Source: Poriferisodalis sp026713105 (GTDB lineage: Bacteria > Actinomycetota > Acidimicrobiia > Acidimicrobiales > Poriferisodalaceae). From it: a stretch of DNA of 64,000 nt. Shown here piece by piece: positions 8,894-17,244 of this stretch. The DNA is taken from contig OZ220472.1 in NCBI GenBank assembly GCA_965115995.1, positions 1,674,001 through 1,738,000 of the forward strand, in the 5' to 3' direction. How positions within the stretch are numbered: the first letter of the stretch is position 1; each line of letters opens with the position of its first letter. Made by a program: the position numbers and the translations under genes. Below the pieces are notes generated by a model, which ran no database searches, was not told where the DNA came from, and was given only the letters and a program-made list of their open reading frames with translations.

Positions 8894-11544
8894 GGATCCA
8901 ACGCATCAGACTGCGGGACTTCAAGGGCGTGGCGAACTGTGAGGTCGCCATACCAGCCGATGGGGTCACCATCATCGAGGGCGATAACGAGGTTGGCAAG
9001 TCAAGCCTGGCCGAAGCGCTGAGATTGGTGTTCAAGGAGTTGGACTCATCGAAGAAGGCACACATCAGGGCCGCTCAGCCTGTCGACAGAGATGTCGGGC
9101 CCGAGGTCGAGATAGAGGCCTCGAGCGGCGATTACCACTTCGTGTATCGCAAGCGGTGGCTGCGCCGTCCCGAGACCGTCCTGGAGATCATCGAACCGCG
9201 GCACGAACATCTCGTGCATCGTGAGGCCCACGAACGCGTCAACTCCTTGCTCGACGAGACGCTCGACCGTGTCCTGTGGGATGCCCTGTGGGTCGATCAG
9301 GGTGTGCGGCTCGAAACGCCCTCATTCGACGTGCCATCACTGCGACAATCTCTCGACGCATCAGCGGGCGGCGCGCAGGCAGGAGACTTCGAAGACCTCC
9401 TGTGGGATCGTGTCTGCGCAGAACGCGCTCGGTACTGGACACCTACCGGGCGCATGAGTGCCGATCGAGTGGAACGGCAGCGCCTGTACAAGGAGGCTGC
9501 CGAGACTTTCGCGAGCCTCGGCGAGCAGCTCAGCTCGCTCTCCGATACCGCTGCCGCGCTTGATGACTACCGCCAAGAGCAGAGCCAATTGGTCGAGAAC
9601 CACACGCTCGCGGAGCGAGAGCACCAAGTACTCAACGCTCAGTGGCAGCAGGTGCTGACGCTGCGCGATCAACGCGACCAAGCAGAGCATCGACTCGAAG
9701 CCGCTCAAGCGCAGCTCGAGGCAGCGAAGGGCCACAGTGCGCAGCGAGGCGAACTGGCCAAGCGACTGGTTGCCGCCGTAGGAGAAGTGACTCAAGCGCA
9801 GGACGAGATGGACGCCGTCGCGCCGGCGCTCGCTCTGGCAGCTCAGATTTGTGACGAAGCCGAGGCTGACTTCGACGCAGCTCGGCACAGCCTTGCGACG
9901 GCTGAGACAGAGCTCCGCCGGGCACGAGACGATCGGGATTTTCTGCGGCACATCATCGACGCCGAGTTACTGCAGGAGCGCCACGACCGAGTCACTAGAG
10001 CGCAGCTGCAGCTGGCACAGGCTGAGAAAGAATTGGACTCGAACCGCATTACCAGAGATCTCGTCGACGAGATCGAGAGCGCGCACCTGCGGGTCGTTCA
10101 GGCGGATGCCCGAACGCTCAGCGGTGCCGCCAACGTTGAAATCTCGGCATTGCAACCGATGTCACTCGGCATCGACGGTGACGTCGTTCAACTCGAACCA
10201 GCAGAGATCCACTCCCAAGCCGTGGCCGACAGTCTCGACATCGTGATCGCTGACGTGGCGGCACTGCGCGTGACCGCAGGAGCAGAGGCGAAAGAGTCGG
10301 TGGCGAGACTCGCCGCCGCTCGAGACGATTTGCGGCAGCTGTGCGCAAGCGTCGATATCTCCGATCTATCCGAAGCACGAGAGGCGCTGCGACGACGTGA
10401 AACGGCCACGTCCGAACGCGAGGCGGCTCGCAAGACGATCGAGCAGGATCTCAGGGATCTCACGCCGCAAGTCCTCGAACAGAAGATTCGAGGGCTGCGT
10501 CACGGCATCGAGGAGTACCGGCAATCGCGGCCCGAACAGCCGCCTCTGCCGCCCGATTACGACGAAGCCCGACGGCTCACGTCCGTGCTGGAGGAACAGT
10601 TCAAGGTGCTCTTGCGGACGCGAGACGACTGCGAATCACGCCTAGCGCAGCGGCGCGAGGCTCGTGAGGACGAGGATGTCCAGCAGGCTGTGACCGCCAA
10701 CAAACTTGAGATGGCCCGAAGGGCCAGCGCAGCCGCCGAAACTGCACTTGCCGATTCTCGTGCGGATCGAAGTGATCAGGCGATACAGGACGCGTATGAC
10801 GATGCCAAGGAACGAGTTGACGGTGCCGAGGGCCACTTGAGCGAGCTGCGCAACTGCCTCCGCGAAGCCAATGAGGAATCGCTAGCAGTCGGTCTAGAAA
10901 ACGCTCGTGATGTCGCACGGCGCGCTGAGCGGGAACTGAACACAAATCGCAAGCGTCAAAGCGAATTGCAGATCGAACTCGACATTCGCGGCAACGAGGG
11001 TTTGCACACCAAGGCGGGACTGGCCGAAGCGGCCGAGAAGCGCCAGCAACGCAAGCACGTGAGCTTGGAATCTCGCGCCGAAGCGGCACGCTTGCTACAC
11101 GAGGCCTTGTCCCGGCACCGCGAAGCGGCGCATCGGCGCTACTTGGCACCATTCAAAGCACGCATCGACGAACTCGGCAAACACGTCTTCGGACCCACAT
11201 TCGCCGTGGAACTCGACAGCGAGCTTGGCCTCGCGCACCGCACCCTCGACGGGGTGACGCTCAGTGTCGACCAACTCAGCACCGGTGCTAGGGAGCAGCT
11301 CGGCATTCTTGCCCGTTTGGCGTGCGCTGCCATAGTGAGCCCGACCGCAGGCGGTGCACCCGTCATCATCGACGACGCGCTGGGCTGGAGCGATCCGCGT
11401 CGCTTGCAGCAGATGTGCACCGCAATCGCCACAGCCGGCAACCACTGCCAAGTGATCATCCTCACTTGTACGCCGGGCCGCTACGCCCGCGTTGGGAACG
11501 CCGAGGTCGTGCAGTTGCCGCGTGCAACGACCAGGAAATACTGA
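8890..11544 (+). CDS. SbcC/Rad50-like SMC-type ATPase lacking a zinc hook
   Basis: An 884-residue ABC-type ATPase with long coiled coils, in the Rad50/SbcC/YhaN fold. Walker A is EGDNEVGKSSLAEALRL near residue 35. The C-terminal lobe has the signature LSTGAREQLGILARL, Walker B PVIIDDALGWSD and a terminal LTCTPGRY. Coils flank residues about 190-400 and 470-730. Between them lies a compact, beta-rich stretch (about 415-450, ISALQPMSLGIDGDVVQLE) instead of a CxxC zinc hook; the only nearby Cys is a lone one in RQLCASVD. It overlaps the phosphoesterase by ATGA. The likely role is ATP-driven gating of the nuclease partner in DNA repair or defence; which of these cannot be told from the sequence. 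Confidence 0.85.
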   Translation: MRIQRIRLRDFKGVANCEVAIPADGVTIIEGDNEVGKSSLAEALRLVFKELDSSKKAHIRAAQPVDRDVGPEVEIEASSGDYHFVYRKRWLRRPETVLEIIEPRHEHLVHREAHERVNSLLDETLDRVLWDALWVDQGVRLETPSFDVPSLRQSLDASAGGAQAGDFEDLLWDRVCAERARYWTPTGRMSADRVERQRLYKEAAETFASLGEQLSSLSDTAAALDDYRQEQSQLVENHTLAEREHQVLNAQWQQVLTLRDQRDQAEHRLEAAQAQLEAAKGHSAQRGELAKRLVAAVGEVTQAQDEMDAVAPALALAAQICDEAEADFDAARHSLATAETELRRARDDRDFLRHIIDAELLQERHDRVTRAQLQLAQAEKELDSNRITRDLVDEIESAHLRVVQADARTLSGAANVEISALQPMSLGIDGDVVQLEPAEIHSQAVADSLDIVIADVAALRVTAGAEAKESVARLAAARDDLRQLCASVDISDLSEAREALRRRETATSEREAARKTIEQDLRDLTPQVLEQKIRGLRHGIEEYRQSRPEQPPLPPDYDEARRLTSVLEEQFKVLLRTRDDCESRLAQRREAREDEDVQQAVTANKLEMARRASAAAETALADSRADRSDQAIQDAYDDAKERVDGAEGHLSELRNCLREANEESLAVGLENARDVARRAERELNTNRKRQSELQIELDIRGNEGLHTKAGLAEAAEKRQQRKHVSLESRAEAARLLHEALSRHREAAHRRYLAPFKARIDELGKHVFGPTFAVELDSELGLAHRTLDGVTLSVDQLSTGAREQLGILARLACAAIVSPTAGGAPVIIDDALGWSDPRRLQQMCTAIATAGNHCQVIILTCTPGRYARVGNAEVVQLPRATTRKY

Positions 11545-11762
11545 TCTTCGCTGTTCCTCGGCACGGACCGACCAGAACCTGCAACGGCACGTTCTCGGGG
11601 CCGTGAGTCGAACACTTCGAGAATGCACTTTGGCGAGCGTGGCGGGTTGCTTGTCGCGTTCGCGATGCGCAGCCCGCAGCCACCGTGGTTGATTAGTCTA
11701 GTCATTAGACTAAGTTTACACCGAAGCTGTCAGTGAAACTGGTTTGGAAGGGCTGAATAGCT
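11545..11762 (+). other. low-GC spacer upstream of the toxin-antitoxin operon
   Basis: A 218-bp gap with no convincing gene. The 3' end (11701-11760, 26 G/C of 60) is the most AT-rich stretch I counted and holds the palindromic operator described separately. The first half keeps frames open by chance only. Confidence 0.5.
11693..11713. promoter_or_regulatory. palindromic operator of the phd-vapC operon
   Basis: A perfect inverted repeat, TTAGTCTA-gtcat-TAGACTAA, with 8-bp arms and a 5-nt spacer, 49 bp before the antitoxin start. Phd/YefM antitoxins repress their own operons by binding such palindromes, so autoregulation is the natural reading. It lies in an AT-rich stretch suitable for a promoter. 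Confidence 0.7.
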
Positions 11763-12005
11763 ATGGAACTATCACAGACTGTGAATGTGCACGAAGCGAA
11801 AACGCATCTGTCCAAGTTGATCAGTCGTGTTGAGGCGGGCGAGGAAATCGTCATCGCACGAGCGGGCAAACCGTGTGCTCGCCTCGTGCCGTACGAGCCC
11901 GAAGTGGCGCGTCGCATGCCTGGCAGATTCCGTGGCTTGACCATTCCGCCCGAATTCTTCGATCCATTGCCCGACGATGAACTTGCTGCTTGGGAAGGCG
12001 AATGA
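11763..12005 (+). CDS. antitoxin, Phd/YefM family
   Basis: An 80-residue antitoxin. The N-terminal part TVNVHEAKTHLSKLISRVEAGEEIVIARAGKPCARLV (split here: TVNVHEAKTHLSKLIS, then RVEAGEEIVIARAGKP) is the canonical Phd/YefM DNA-binding fold, which neutralises a PIN toxin through its C-terminal tail. The tail (GRFRGLTIPPEFFDPL..DELAAWEGE) matches antitoxins paired with VapC. It overlaps the toxin by four bases (ATGA at 12002-12005). The 8-bp palindrome upstream is its probable binding site. Small size, AT-richer codons and TA identity suggest horizontal origin with the neighbouring SbcCD-like pair. Confidence 0.93.
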   Translation: MELSQTVNVHEAKTHLSKLISRVEAGEEIVIARAGKPCARLVPYEPEVARRMPGRFRGLTIPPEFFDPLPDDELAAWEGE

Positions 12006-12391
12006 GCGACTTGCTGCTTGATACGCACACGCTGTTGTGGTGGTGGACGGATCATCCATCGCTCTCCACACGAGCGCGCGATGCGATCTCAGACCCGAGT
12101 GATCGTGTCAACATTAGCGCTGCGAGCGCATGGGAGATCGCGACCAAGACTCGTCTGGGACGGCTTGACGAGTTCGCCGGAGTGGTTCCGCAATTCGGCG
12201 CATCGGTCGTCGCAGACGGCTTCCGACATCTTCCGGTTACCTACACGCACGGACTGCGGGCGGGCAGCTACGAGGCGGACCACAAGGATCCGTTCGACAG
12301 AATGCTGGCTGCGCAGGCCGAAATCGAGTCGTTGACGCTGGTCACCGCGGACCAAGCGTTCGAAGACTTCCCCATTGCCACGCTGTGGTGA
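12002..12391 (+). CDS. vapC: VapC-type PIN-domain ribonuclease toxin
   Basis: A 129-residue PIN-domain toxin that would cleave RNA, commonly tRNA or rRNA, when freed from its antitoxin. The acidic tetrad is visible: Asp in LLLDTHTLLWWW, Glu in SAASAWEIATK, Asp in DPFDRMLAAQA and Asp in LVTADQAF. I choose ATG 12002 over the in-frame upstream codon at 11990 because it gives the usual ATGA coupling to the antitoxin and starts two residues before the PIN core. No frameshift or lost catalytic residue is seen, so the toxin looks functional. Confidence 0.93.
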   Translation: MSDLLLDTHTLLWWWTDHPSLSTRARDAISDPSDRVNISAASAWEIATKTRLGRLDEFAGVVPQFGASVVADGFRHLPVTYTHGLRAGSYEADHKDPFDRMLAAQAEIESLTLVTADQAFEDFPIATLW

Positions 12392-12425
12392 ATCGGCACC
12401 GCTTGTCAGGCAGCGGCGTCCGGAT

Positions 12426-13019
12426 TCAGAGCAGGGGCGCGGTGGCGGGGACTTGTGAGGGGCGGCTGAAGACCTCTTCGAGCAGGGGACGGAAGTCTTC
12501 CGCGGCCAGGTTGGGGTAGTTCGGGTCGAAGCAGTTCTGGTCATAGTTCTCGCAGAAGTCCAAGCAGGCGTCGTAGTGGAGGGATTCCCGGCACTGCTCA
12601 CGGGCGTCGCGGTCGCCCCCGAGATGACCGAAGTAGTAGTAGCCCTGAAAGAGCCCGTGATGGGCCACCACCCAGTGGGTCCGCTCGTCGACGTAGGGCT
12701 GCAGGACTGCGGCCGCCGCCGCACTGTGATTCTCCGGCGCGAACGAATCGCCGATGTCGTGCAGCAGGGCCGCCACCACCAAATCAGTCGACTCACCGTT
12801 GCGCAGCGCACGCGTGGCGCATTGCAGGGAGTGGTCATAGCGGTCGATCTGGTAGCCGAGCGTGGGGCCCCGCAAGCAACCCAGGATGTCGAGCAGATTG
12901 TCGACGAGCCGGGATCGGGTGTGCGCGTAATGCCACGGCATCAAGACCTGGTAGTCCTCGGCCGTGCCGTCTTCCATTGCGGTCCAGGACACGTTGGCGC
13001 CGGCGTCCTGGCTGACCAT
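12426..13019 (-). CDS. HD-domain protein, PhnZ/MIOX-like (possible diiron oxygenase)
   Basis: A 197-residue HD-domain protein. The metal ligand pattern reads H in RYDHSLQ, then HD in LLHDIGD 24 residues later, H in PENHSAAAA, and H in VVAHHGLFQGYYY, with candidate terminal Asp residues in ENYDQNCFD. The H-24-HD spacing and the short length resemble the mixed-valence diiron oxygenases PhnZ and myo-inositol oxygenase more than HD phosphohydrolases. Function is inferred from motif spacing only; an ordinary HD phosphohydrolase is the alternative. It begins 5 nt after the ilvE stop, so it is almost certainly cotranscribed with the aminotransferase. The start may also be the Met of MEDGTAEDY. Confidence 0.65.
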   Translation of the reverse strand: MVSQDAGANVSWTAMEDGTAEDYQVLMPWHYAHTRSRLVDNLLDILGCLRGPTLGYQIDRYDHSLQCATRALRNGESTDLVVAALLHDIGDSFAPENHSAAAAAVLQPYVDERTHWVVAHHGLFQGYYYFGHLGGDRDAREQCRESLHYDACLDFCENYDQNCFDPNYPNLAAEDFRPLLEEVFSRPSQVPATAPLL

Positions 13020-13024
13020 GAGTC

Positions 13025-14098
13025 TCAGCCGTTCACGGGTGTGCGCCAGCCGAATGGATCCGGCGCGGCGCCGACCTGGATGTCGACCAGCGCCTGGCGC
13101 AACCGCATCGTGTTGGCCCCCGGTTCGCCGTCGCCCACGGTGAGCGTCTTGCCCTCGTACAGGATGGTGCCGACGGGCGCCAGCACGGCGGCCGTGCCCG
13201 ACAGGAACGCCTCGCCCCGCTCGGCCCAGTCGACCAACTCCTCAGGGTCGATCGAGCGCTCCTCAACCTCGTAACCCAAGGATGCGGCGAGCTCGATGAC
13301 TGACGAACGGGTCACACCGTGCAGGAACGACTCGTCGAGGTGTCGGGTCACGACCCGCTCGTCGTCGACGAGGAAGAAGTTTGACGCCCCGGTCTCAGTG
13401 ATGTCACCGCCGGTGGCAAACAGCATCTGATCGATGGCCTCGTTGCCGGCCATGGCATCCAGCGTGGGAGCGAGCGCCATGGCGTAGTTGCCGCCGCACT
13501 TCACCATGCCGAACTGCGGGACAGTGCGCGGAATCTCGGTTTCCACCAGCAAGGTCAACGGCCGGACCCCGCCCTTGAAGTAATCGCCGACCGGGCAGTT
13601 GACGACGTACAGCAACGCACTGCGGGTCGGGCGAGCCGCTGCGCCGATATCGGGCTCGGTGCCGATGAGTGTCGGTCGGATGTACAGCGATCCAGGCGGG
13701 TCGGGCACCTCGCCTGAGTTCGCTTCGACAGCGTCCACGCACATCTGGTGCAAGACATCGCCCTCAATAGCCGGCAGGCGGAGGCGGGTCGCGCTGGACA
13801 CCATGCGGTCCACATGGCGGTCCAGCCGGAAGATGGCCAACGACCCGTCAACTTGGCGGTGCGCCTTCAGGCCCTCGAAGATGGCGCTGCCGTAATGGAG
13901 CACGTGGGCAGCCGGGCTGATCGAGAAGTCGCCGAACGGCTCTGCGGCTCCGCCGTATACATACGGCCCGTCGTCGGCTCGCGCCGTCGTCATCCAGTCG
14001 CAGAAGATGGTCCCGAACGGGACCGTGAACGGGTCGGGCTTCTCGGTCACCGTCGCTCCATTCGATGCTGCTCGGGGCTCCTGGTGCGCCCAAGACAT
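13025..14098 (-). CDS. ilvE: branched-chain amino acid aminotransferase (group II)
   Basis: A PLP-dependent fold-type IV aminotransferase that interconverts Leu/Ile/Val and their 2-oxoacids. Landmarks are HYGSAIFEGLKAHR, SLYIRPTLIGTEP, the catalytic Lys in PQFGMVKCGGNYA, ITETGASNFFLV, and SFLHGVTRSSVIELA near the C-terminus. Starting at ATG 14098 (MSWAHQE) gives 357 residues, typical for the group; an upstream start at 14128 would add ten residues, and neither has a strong ribosome-binding site. It is divergent from fadJ at 14200 and followed 5 nt later by the HD-domain gene. Confidence 0.93.
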   Translation of the reverse strand: MSWAHQEPRAASNGATVTEKPDPFTVPFGTIFCDWMTTARADDGPYVYGGAAEPFGDFSISPAAHVLHYGSAIFEGLKAHRQVDGSLAIFRLDRHVDRMVSSATRLRLPAIEGDVLHQMCVDAVEANSGEVPDPPGSLYIRPTLIGTEPDIGAAARPTRSALLYVVNCPVGDYFKGGVRPLTLLVETEIPRTVPQFGMVKCGGNYAMALAPTLDAMAGNEAIDQMLFATGGDITETGASNFFLVDDERVVTRHLDESFLHGVTRSSVIELAASLGYEVEERSIDPEELVDWAERGEAFLSGTAAVLAPVGTILYEGKTLTVGDGEPGANTMRLRQALVDIQVGAAPDPFGWRTPVNG

Positions 14099-14199
14099 CC
14101 GCAGCGTATCGCCCGGCCCCGGCCGCATCGGGGAGAATTTGCCGCCTCCAGCTCGTCAGACTCGAAATTGCGGGGCCGTCGTTGCGTACGCTGCGGCCC

Positions 14200-16314
14200 A
14201 TGACAACCCAGGACCAGAACCAGATCACCGAGTCGGTCCGACTCGAACGCCGCGACGACGTGGCGCTGCTCATCGTGAACAACCCGCCCGTCAATGCGCT
14301 GAGCTACCACGTGCGCCAGGGCCTCATCGACGGCCTGGCCGCAGCGGAAGACAGCGACGCGACGGCCATCGTGCTCATCTGCGACGGCCGCACCTTCATC
14401 GCCGGCGCCGACATCACCGAGTTTTCCCAGCCCCCCAAACCACCCGGTCTCGTACCCGGCCAGGAAGCCATGGAGAACTGCAGCAAGCCGGTAGTGGCCG
14501 CAATCCACGGCACCGCGCTCGGCGGCGGGCTGGAAGTGGCGCTGTGCGCGCACTTCCGCGTCGCCATCAGCTCGGCGCAATTCGGTCTGCCCGAGGTGAA
14601 GCTGGGCCTGCTGCCCGGCGGTGGCGGCACGCAGCGCCTGCCCCGCATCACCGGCCCGCAAAGAGCGCTGGAGATCATGGTCAGCGGCAATCCCATCGGC
14701 GCTGCGGAGGCGCTCGACTGCGGACTGATCAACGAGATCGTCGGCAACTCACTGGCCGATCTCGAAGCCGGGGCGGTGGCGTTCGCTCGCCGGGCGGTGG
14801 CGCAAGGCATGCCTCGCCCGCGCATCCGCGACCGCAACGACCGTCTCGAGGGCTTCGGCGCCGAGCAGTTCGCCGCCTTCCGGGCCTCCATCGCCCGCAG
14901 GACGCGAGGCTTCGAGGCACCCGATTGCATCGTCCGCTGCGTGGAGGCCGCTGTCGAGTCCGGCACCAGCGGCGATTTCGAGGGGGGCCTCGCTGCCGAG
15001 CAGCGCATCTTCGGCGAGCTGATGGGCAGCTCGCAGGCCGACGCGCAGCAGTACTACTTCTTCGCCGAGCGAGCTGCTCAGAAGGTGCCGGACGTGCCGC
15101 GGGACACCCCCCAAGTCGACATCGCGCGTGTCGGCATCCTGGGCGCAGGCACGATGGGCGGCGGCATCGCCATGAACTTCGCCAACATCGGCATCCCCGT
15201 CACCCTCGTGGAGCGCGATGAGGCGAGCCTGGAGCGGGGTCTCGGCGTGGTGCGGCGCAACTACGAGCGCACGGCTGCGCGGGGCGGCATCTCCTCCGAT
15301 GACGTGCAGACCCGGATGGACCTGCTGCAGGGCTCGACCGACATGGGCGATTTCGCCGACTGCGACCTGATGATCGAGGCCGTCTTCGAGAACATGGCGC
15401 TCAAGAAGGACGTGTTCGCCCAGCTCGACGCCATCTGCAAGCCGGGTGCGGTGCTTGCCAGCAACACTTCGGCGCTGGATGTCAACGAGATCGCCTCGGC
15501 CACGTCGCGCCCCGAAGACGTCATCGGCATGCACTTCTTCTCCCCTGCCAACGTCATGCGGATGCTCGAGGTCGTGCGAGGCGATGCCACCTCGCACACG
15601 GCGATTGCCACTGCGATGTCGATCGGCAAGCGGATCGGCAAGACACCGGTGCTGTGCGGCGTCTGCCACGGCTTCATCGGCAACCGGATGCTGTTCATGC
15701 GCGGCATCGAGGCCGAGAAGATGCTGCTGGAAGGCGCCACGCCGGCCCAGATCGACAAGGTCGTGTACGACTTCGGCTTCCCGATGGGACCGTTCGCCAT
15801 GAGCGATCTCGCCGGGCTCGACGTCGGCTGGAATGAAGCCACATCGTCGAGCTCGACGGTGCGCGAGGTGCTGTGCGAGTCGGGTCGGCGAGGACAGAAG
15901 AACGGCCGGGGCTACTACATCTACGACCCCGACACCAGAGCGTCGACCCCCGACGCTGAGGTCGAGCAGATGATCCGCGACTTCGCCTCCGAGCGGGGGG
16001 CGGTGCTGCGAGAGGTCACCGACCAGGAGATCCTCGAACGCTGCCTGTACCCGATGGTCAACGAGGGCGCGAAGATCCTCGACGAAGGCATCGCACTGCG
16101 AGGCAGCGACGTCGATGTCACCTGGATCAACGGCTACGGCTGGCCCATCTACACCGGCGGCCCGATGCACTGGGCTGACGAGATCGGGCTGGCCGAGGTG
16201 CTGGGCCGCATTCGCCACTACGACGAGACCTTGGGCGGCGACCACTGGACGCCGAGCCCGCTGCTGGAACGGCTGGCAGCCGAAGGTAGCTCGCTGGCCC
16301 GCCACCAGAATTGA
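14200..16314 (+). CDS. bifunctional enoyl-CoA hydratase / 3-hydroxyacyl-CoA dehydrogenase
   Basis: A 704-residue FadB/FadJ-type protein of fatty-acid beta-oxidation. The N-terminal crotonase domain (residues 1-190) has FIAGADITEF (oxyanion hole), HGTALGGGLEVALCAHFR and GLPEVKLGLLPGGGGTQRL with the catalytic Glu. The dehydrogenase domain (from about 305) has the Rossmann motif VGILGAGTMGGGIAMNF, NTSALDVNEIA, GMHFFSPANVMRMLEVV and the catalytic His. The C-terminal repeat ends in NGYGWPIYTGGPM. The ATG at 14200 precedes the hydratase by about 10 residues; the open frame upstream lacks homology. The TfdA-like gene follows 38 bp downstream in the same direction. Confidence 0.93.
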   Translation: MTTQDQNQITESVRLERRDDVALLIVNNPPVNALSYHVRQGLIDGLAAAEDSDATAIVLICDGRTFIAGADITEFSQPPKPPGLVPGQEAMENCSKPVVAAIHGTALGGGLEVALCAHFRVAISSAQFGLPEVKLGLLPGGGGTQRLPRITGPQRALEIMVSGNPIGAAEALDCGLINEIVGNSLADLEAGAVAFARRAVAQGMPRPRIRDRNDRLEGFGAEQFAAFRASIARRTRGFEAPDCIVRCVEAAVESGTSGDFEGGLAAEQRIFGELMGSSQADAQQYYFFAERAAQKVPDVPRDTPQVDIARVGILGAGTMGGGIAMNFANIGIPVTLVERDEASLERGLGVVRRNYERTAARGGISSDDVQTRMDLLQGSTDMGDFADCDLMIEAVFENMALKKDVFAQLDAICKPGAVLASNTSALDVNEIASATSRPEDVIGMHFFSPANVMRMLEVVRGDATSHTAIATAMSIGKRIGKTPVLCGVCHGFIGNRMLFMRGIEAEKMLLEGATPAQIDKVVYDFGFPMGPFAMSDLAGLDVGWNEATSSSSTVREVLCESGRRGQKNGRGYYIYDPDTRASTPDAEVEQMIRDFASERGAVLREVTDQEILERCLYPMVNEGAKILDEGIALRGSDVDVTWINGYGWPIYTGGPMHWADEIGLAEVLGRIRHYDETLGGDHWTPSPLLERLAAEGSSLARHQN

Positions 16315-16352
16315 GACCTGAGCAGCGAGGACTGAGGACGGGAGCTGAACCG

Positions 16353-17210
16353 ATGCTGACCATCGACCCGATCCATGCCGACTTCGGAGCCAGGATCACG
16401 GGAATCGACCTGACCGCAGAGCTCGACAGCGCGGCGAGAGCGGCCCTGGTCGACGCGATCGACACGTACTCGCTGCTGCATCTCCCGGGCCAGGACATGT
16501 CCGACGAGGCACAGCTCGCCCTTACCGAACTGCTCGGCGAGCCCGAGCCCAATCACGTCGTGTTCGGCAAGACCGGCAAAGTCGTGTACTTCGGCACGAT
16601 CGGCAACGTGATCGACGCTGACACCAAGCGAGACGAATCGGATCCGCTGACCCGCAACCAGAAGGGCAACAACCTCTGGCATTCGGACTCGTCGTTCCGG
16701 CTCGTGCCGTCGTTCGTGTCGATCCTGCATGCCTACGAGGTGCCTGGCGAGGGCGGCGAGACCGAGTACGCCAGCCAGCGAGCCGCCTACGAGCGGCTCG
16801 ACACGTCACGACAAGCCGAGATCGGCGACCTCCAGGTGCTGCACGACTACGTCTTCAGCCGCACCCAGGTGGCCCCGGTCGACTTCAACCACGCAGCATC
16901 GCTGCCGCCGATCCCCCACCGGCTCGTGCGCACCAATCCCAACAACGGATTGAAGAACTACTACGTCGGATCTCACGCCCGGTCCATTGTCGGGTGGCAC
17001 GGCATCGAGAGCCGGCGGCTGATCGACGAGCTGAACGCCGGCGCCACCCGGCCCCAAGACGTGTACTCGCATCGCTGGAGCCCCGGCGACACCGTCATCT
17101 ACGACAACCGCTGCATGCTGCACCGCGGTGCCGGCTACGACGCCAATCGATGGCGCCGCTACATGCGACAGACCCGCGTGCAGGGCCAAGGCCCCACACT
17201 CGACGAGTAG
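16353..17210 (+). CDS. TauD/TfdA-family Fe(II)/2-oxoglutarate-dependent dioxygenase
   Basis: A 285-residue non-heme iron oxygenase. The facial triad is H-x-D in NNLWHSDSSFRL and the distal His in NRCMLHRGAGYDA; the 2-oxoglutarate-binding Arg is likely in RRYMRQTRV. The layout matches the TfdA (2,4-dichlorophenoxyacetate dioxygenase) branch, whose members also act on aryl-oxyalkanoates, taurine and similar acids; the substrate is not deducible. ATG 16353 is preferred to 16311: GGGAG lies ten bases upstream and the family's N-terminus (LTIDPIHADFGARITGIDL) starts there. It could share a transcript with the beta-oxidation gene. Confidence 0.9.
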   Translation: MLTIDPIHADFGARITGIDLTAELDSAARAALVDAIDTYSLLHLPGQDMSDEAQLALTELLGEPEPNHVVFGKTGKVVYFGTIGNVIDADTKRDESDPLTRNQKGNNLWHSDSSFRLVPSFVSILHAYEVPGEGGETEYASQRAAYERLDTSRQAEIGDLQVLHDYVFSRTQVAPVDFNHAASLPPIPHRLVRTNPNNGLKNYYVGSHARSIVGWHGIESRRLIDELNAGATRPQDVYSHRWSPGDTVIYDNRCMLHRGAGYDANRWRRYMRQTRVQGQGPTLDE

Positions 17211-17244
17211 CGCCGCAACGCCGGCATCGCCGCCGGACCCGTGA

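Noticed and set aside
11545..11690. Possible tRNA remnant or attachment site at the end of the low-GC block
   Set aside because: No cloverleaf, no T-loop consensus and no matching direct repeat at the other edge of the block.
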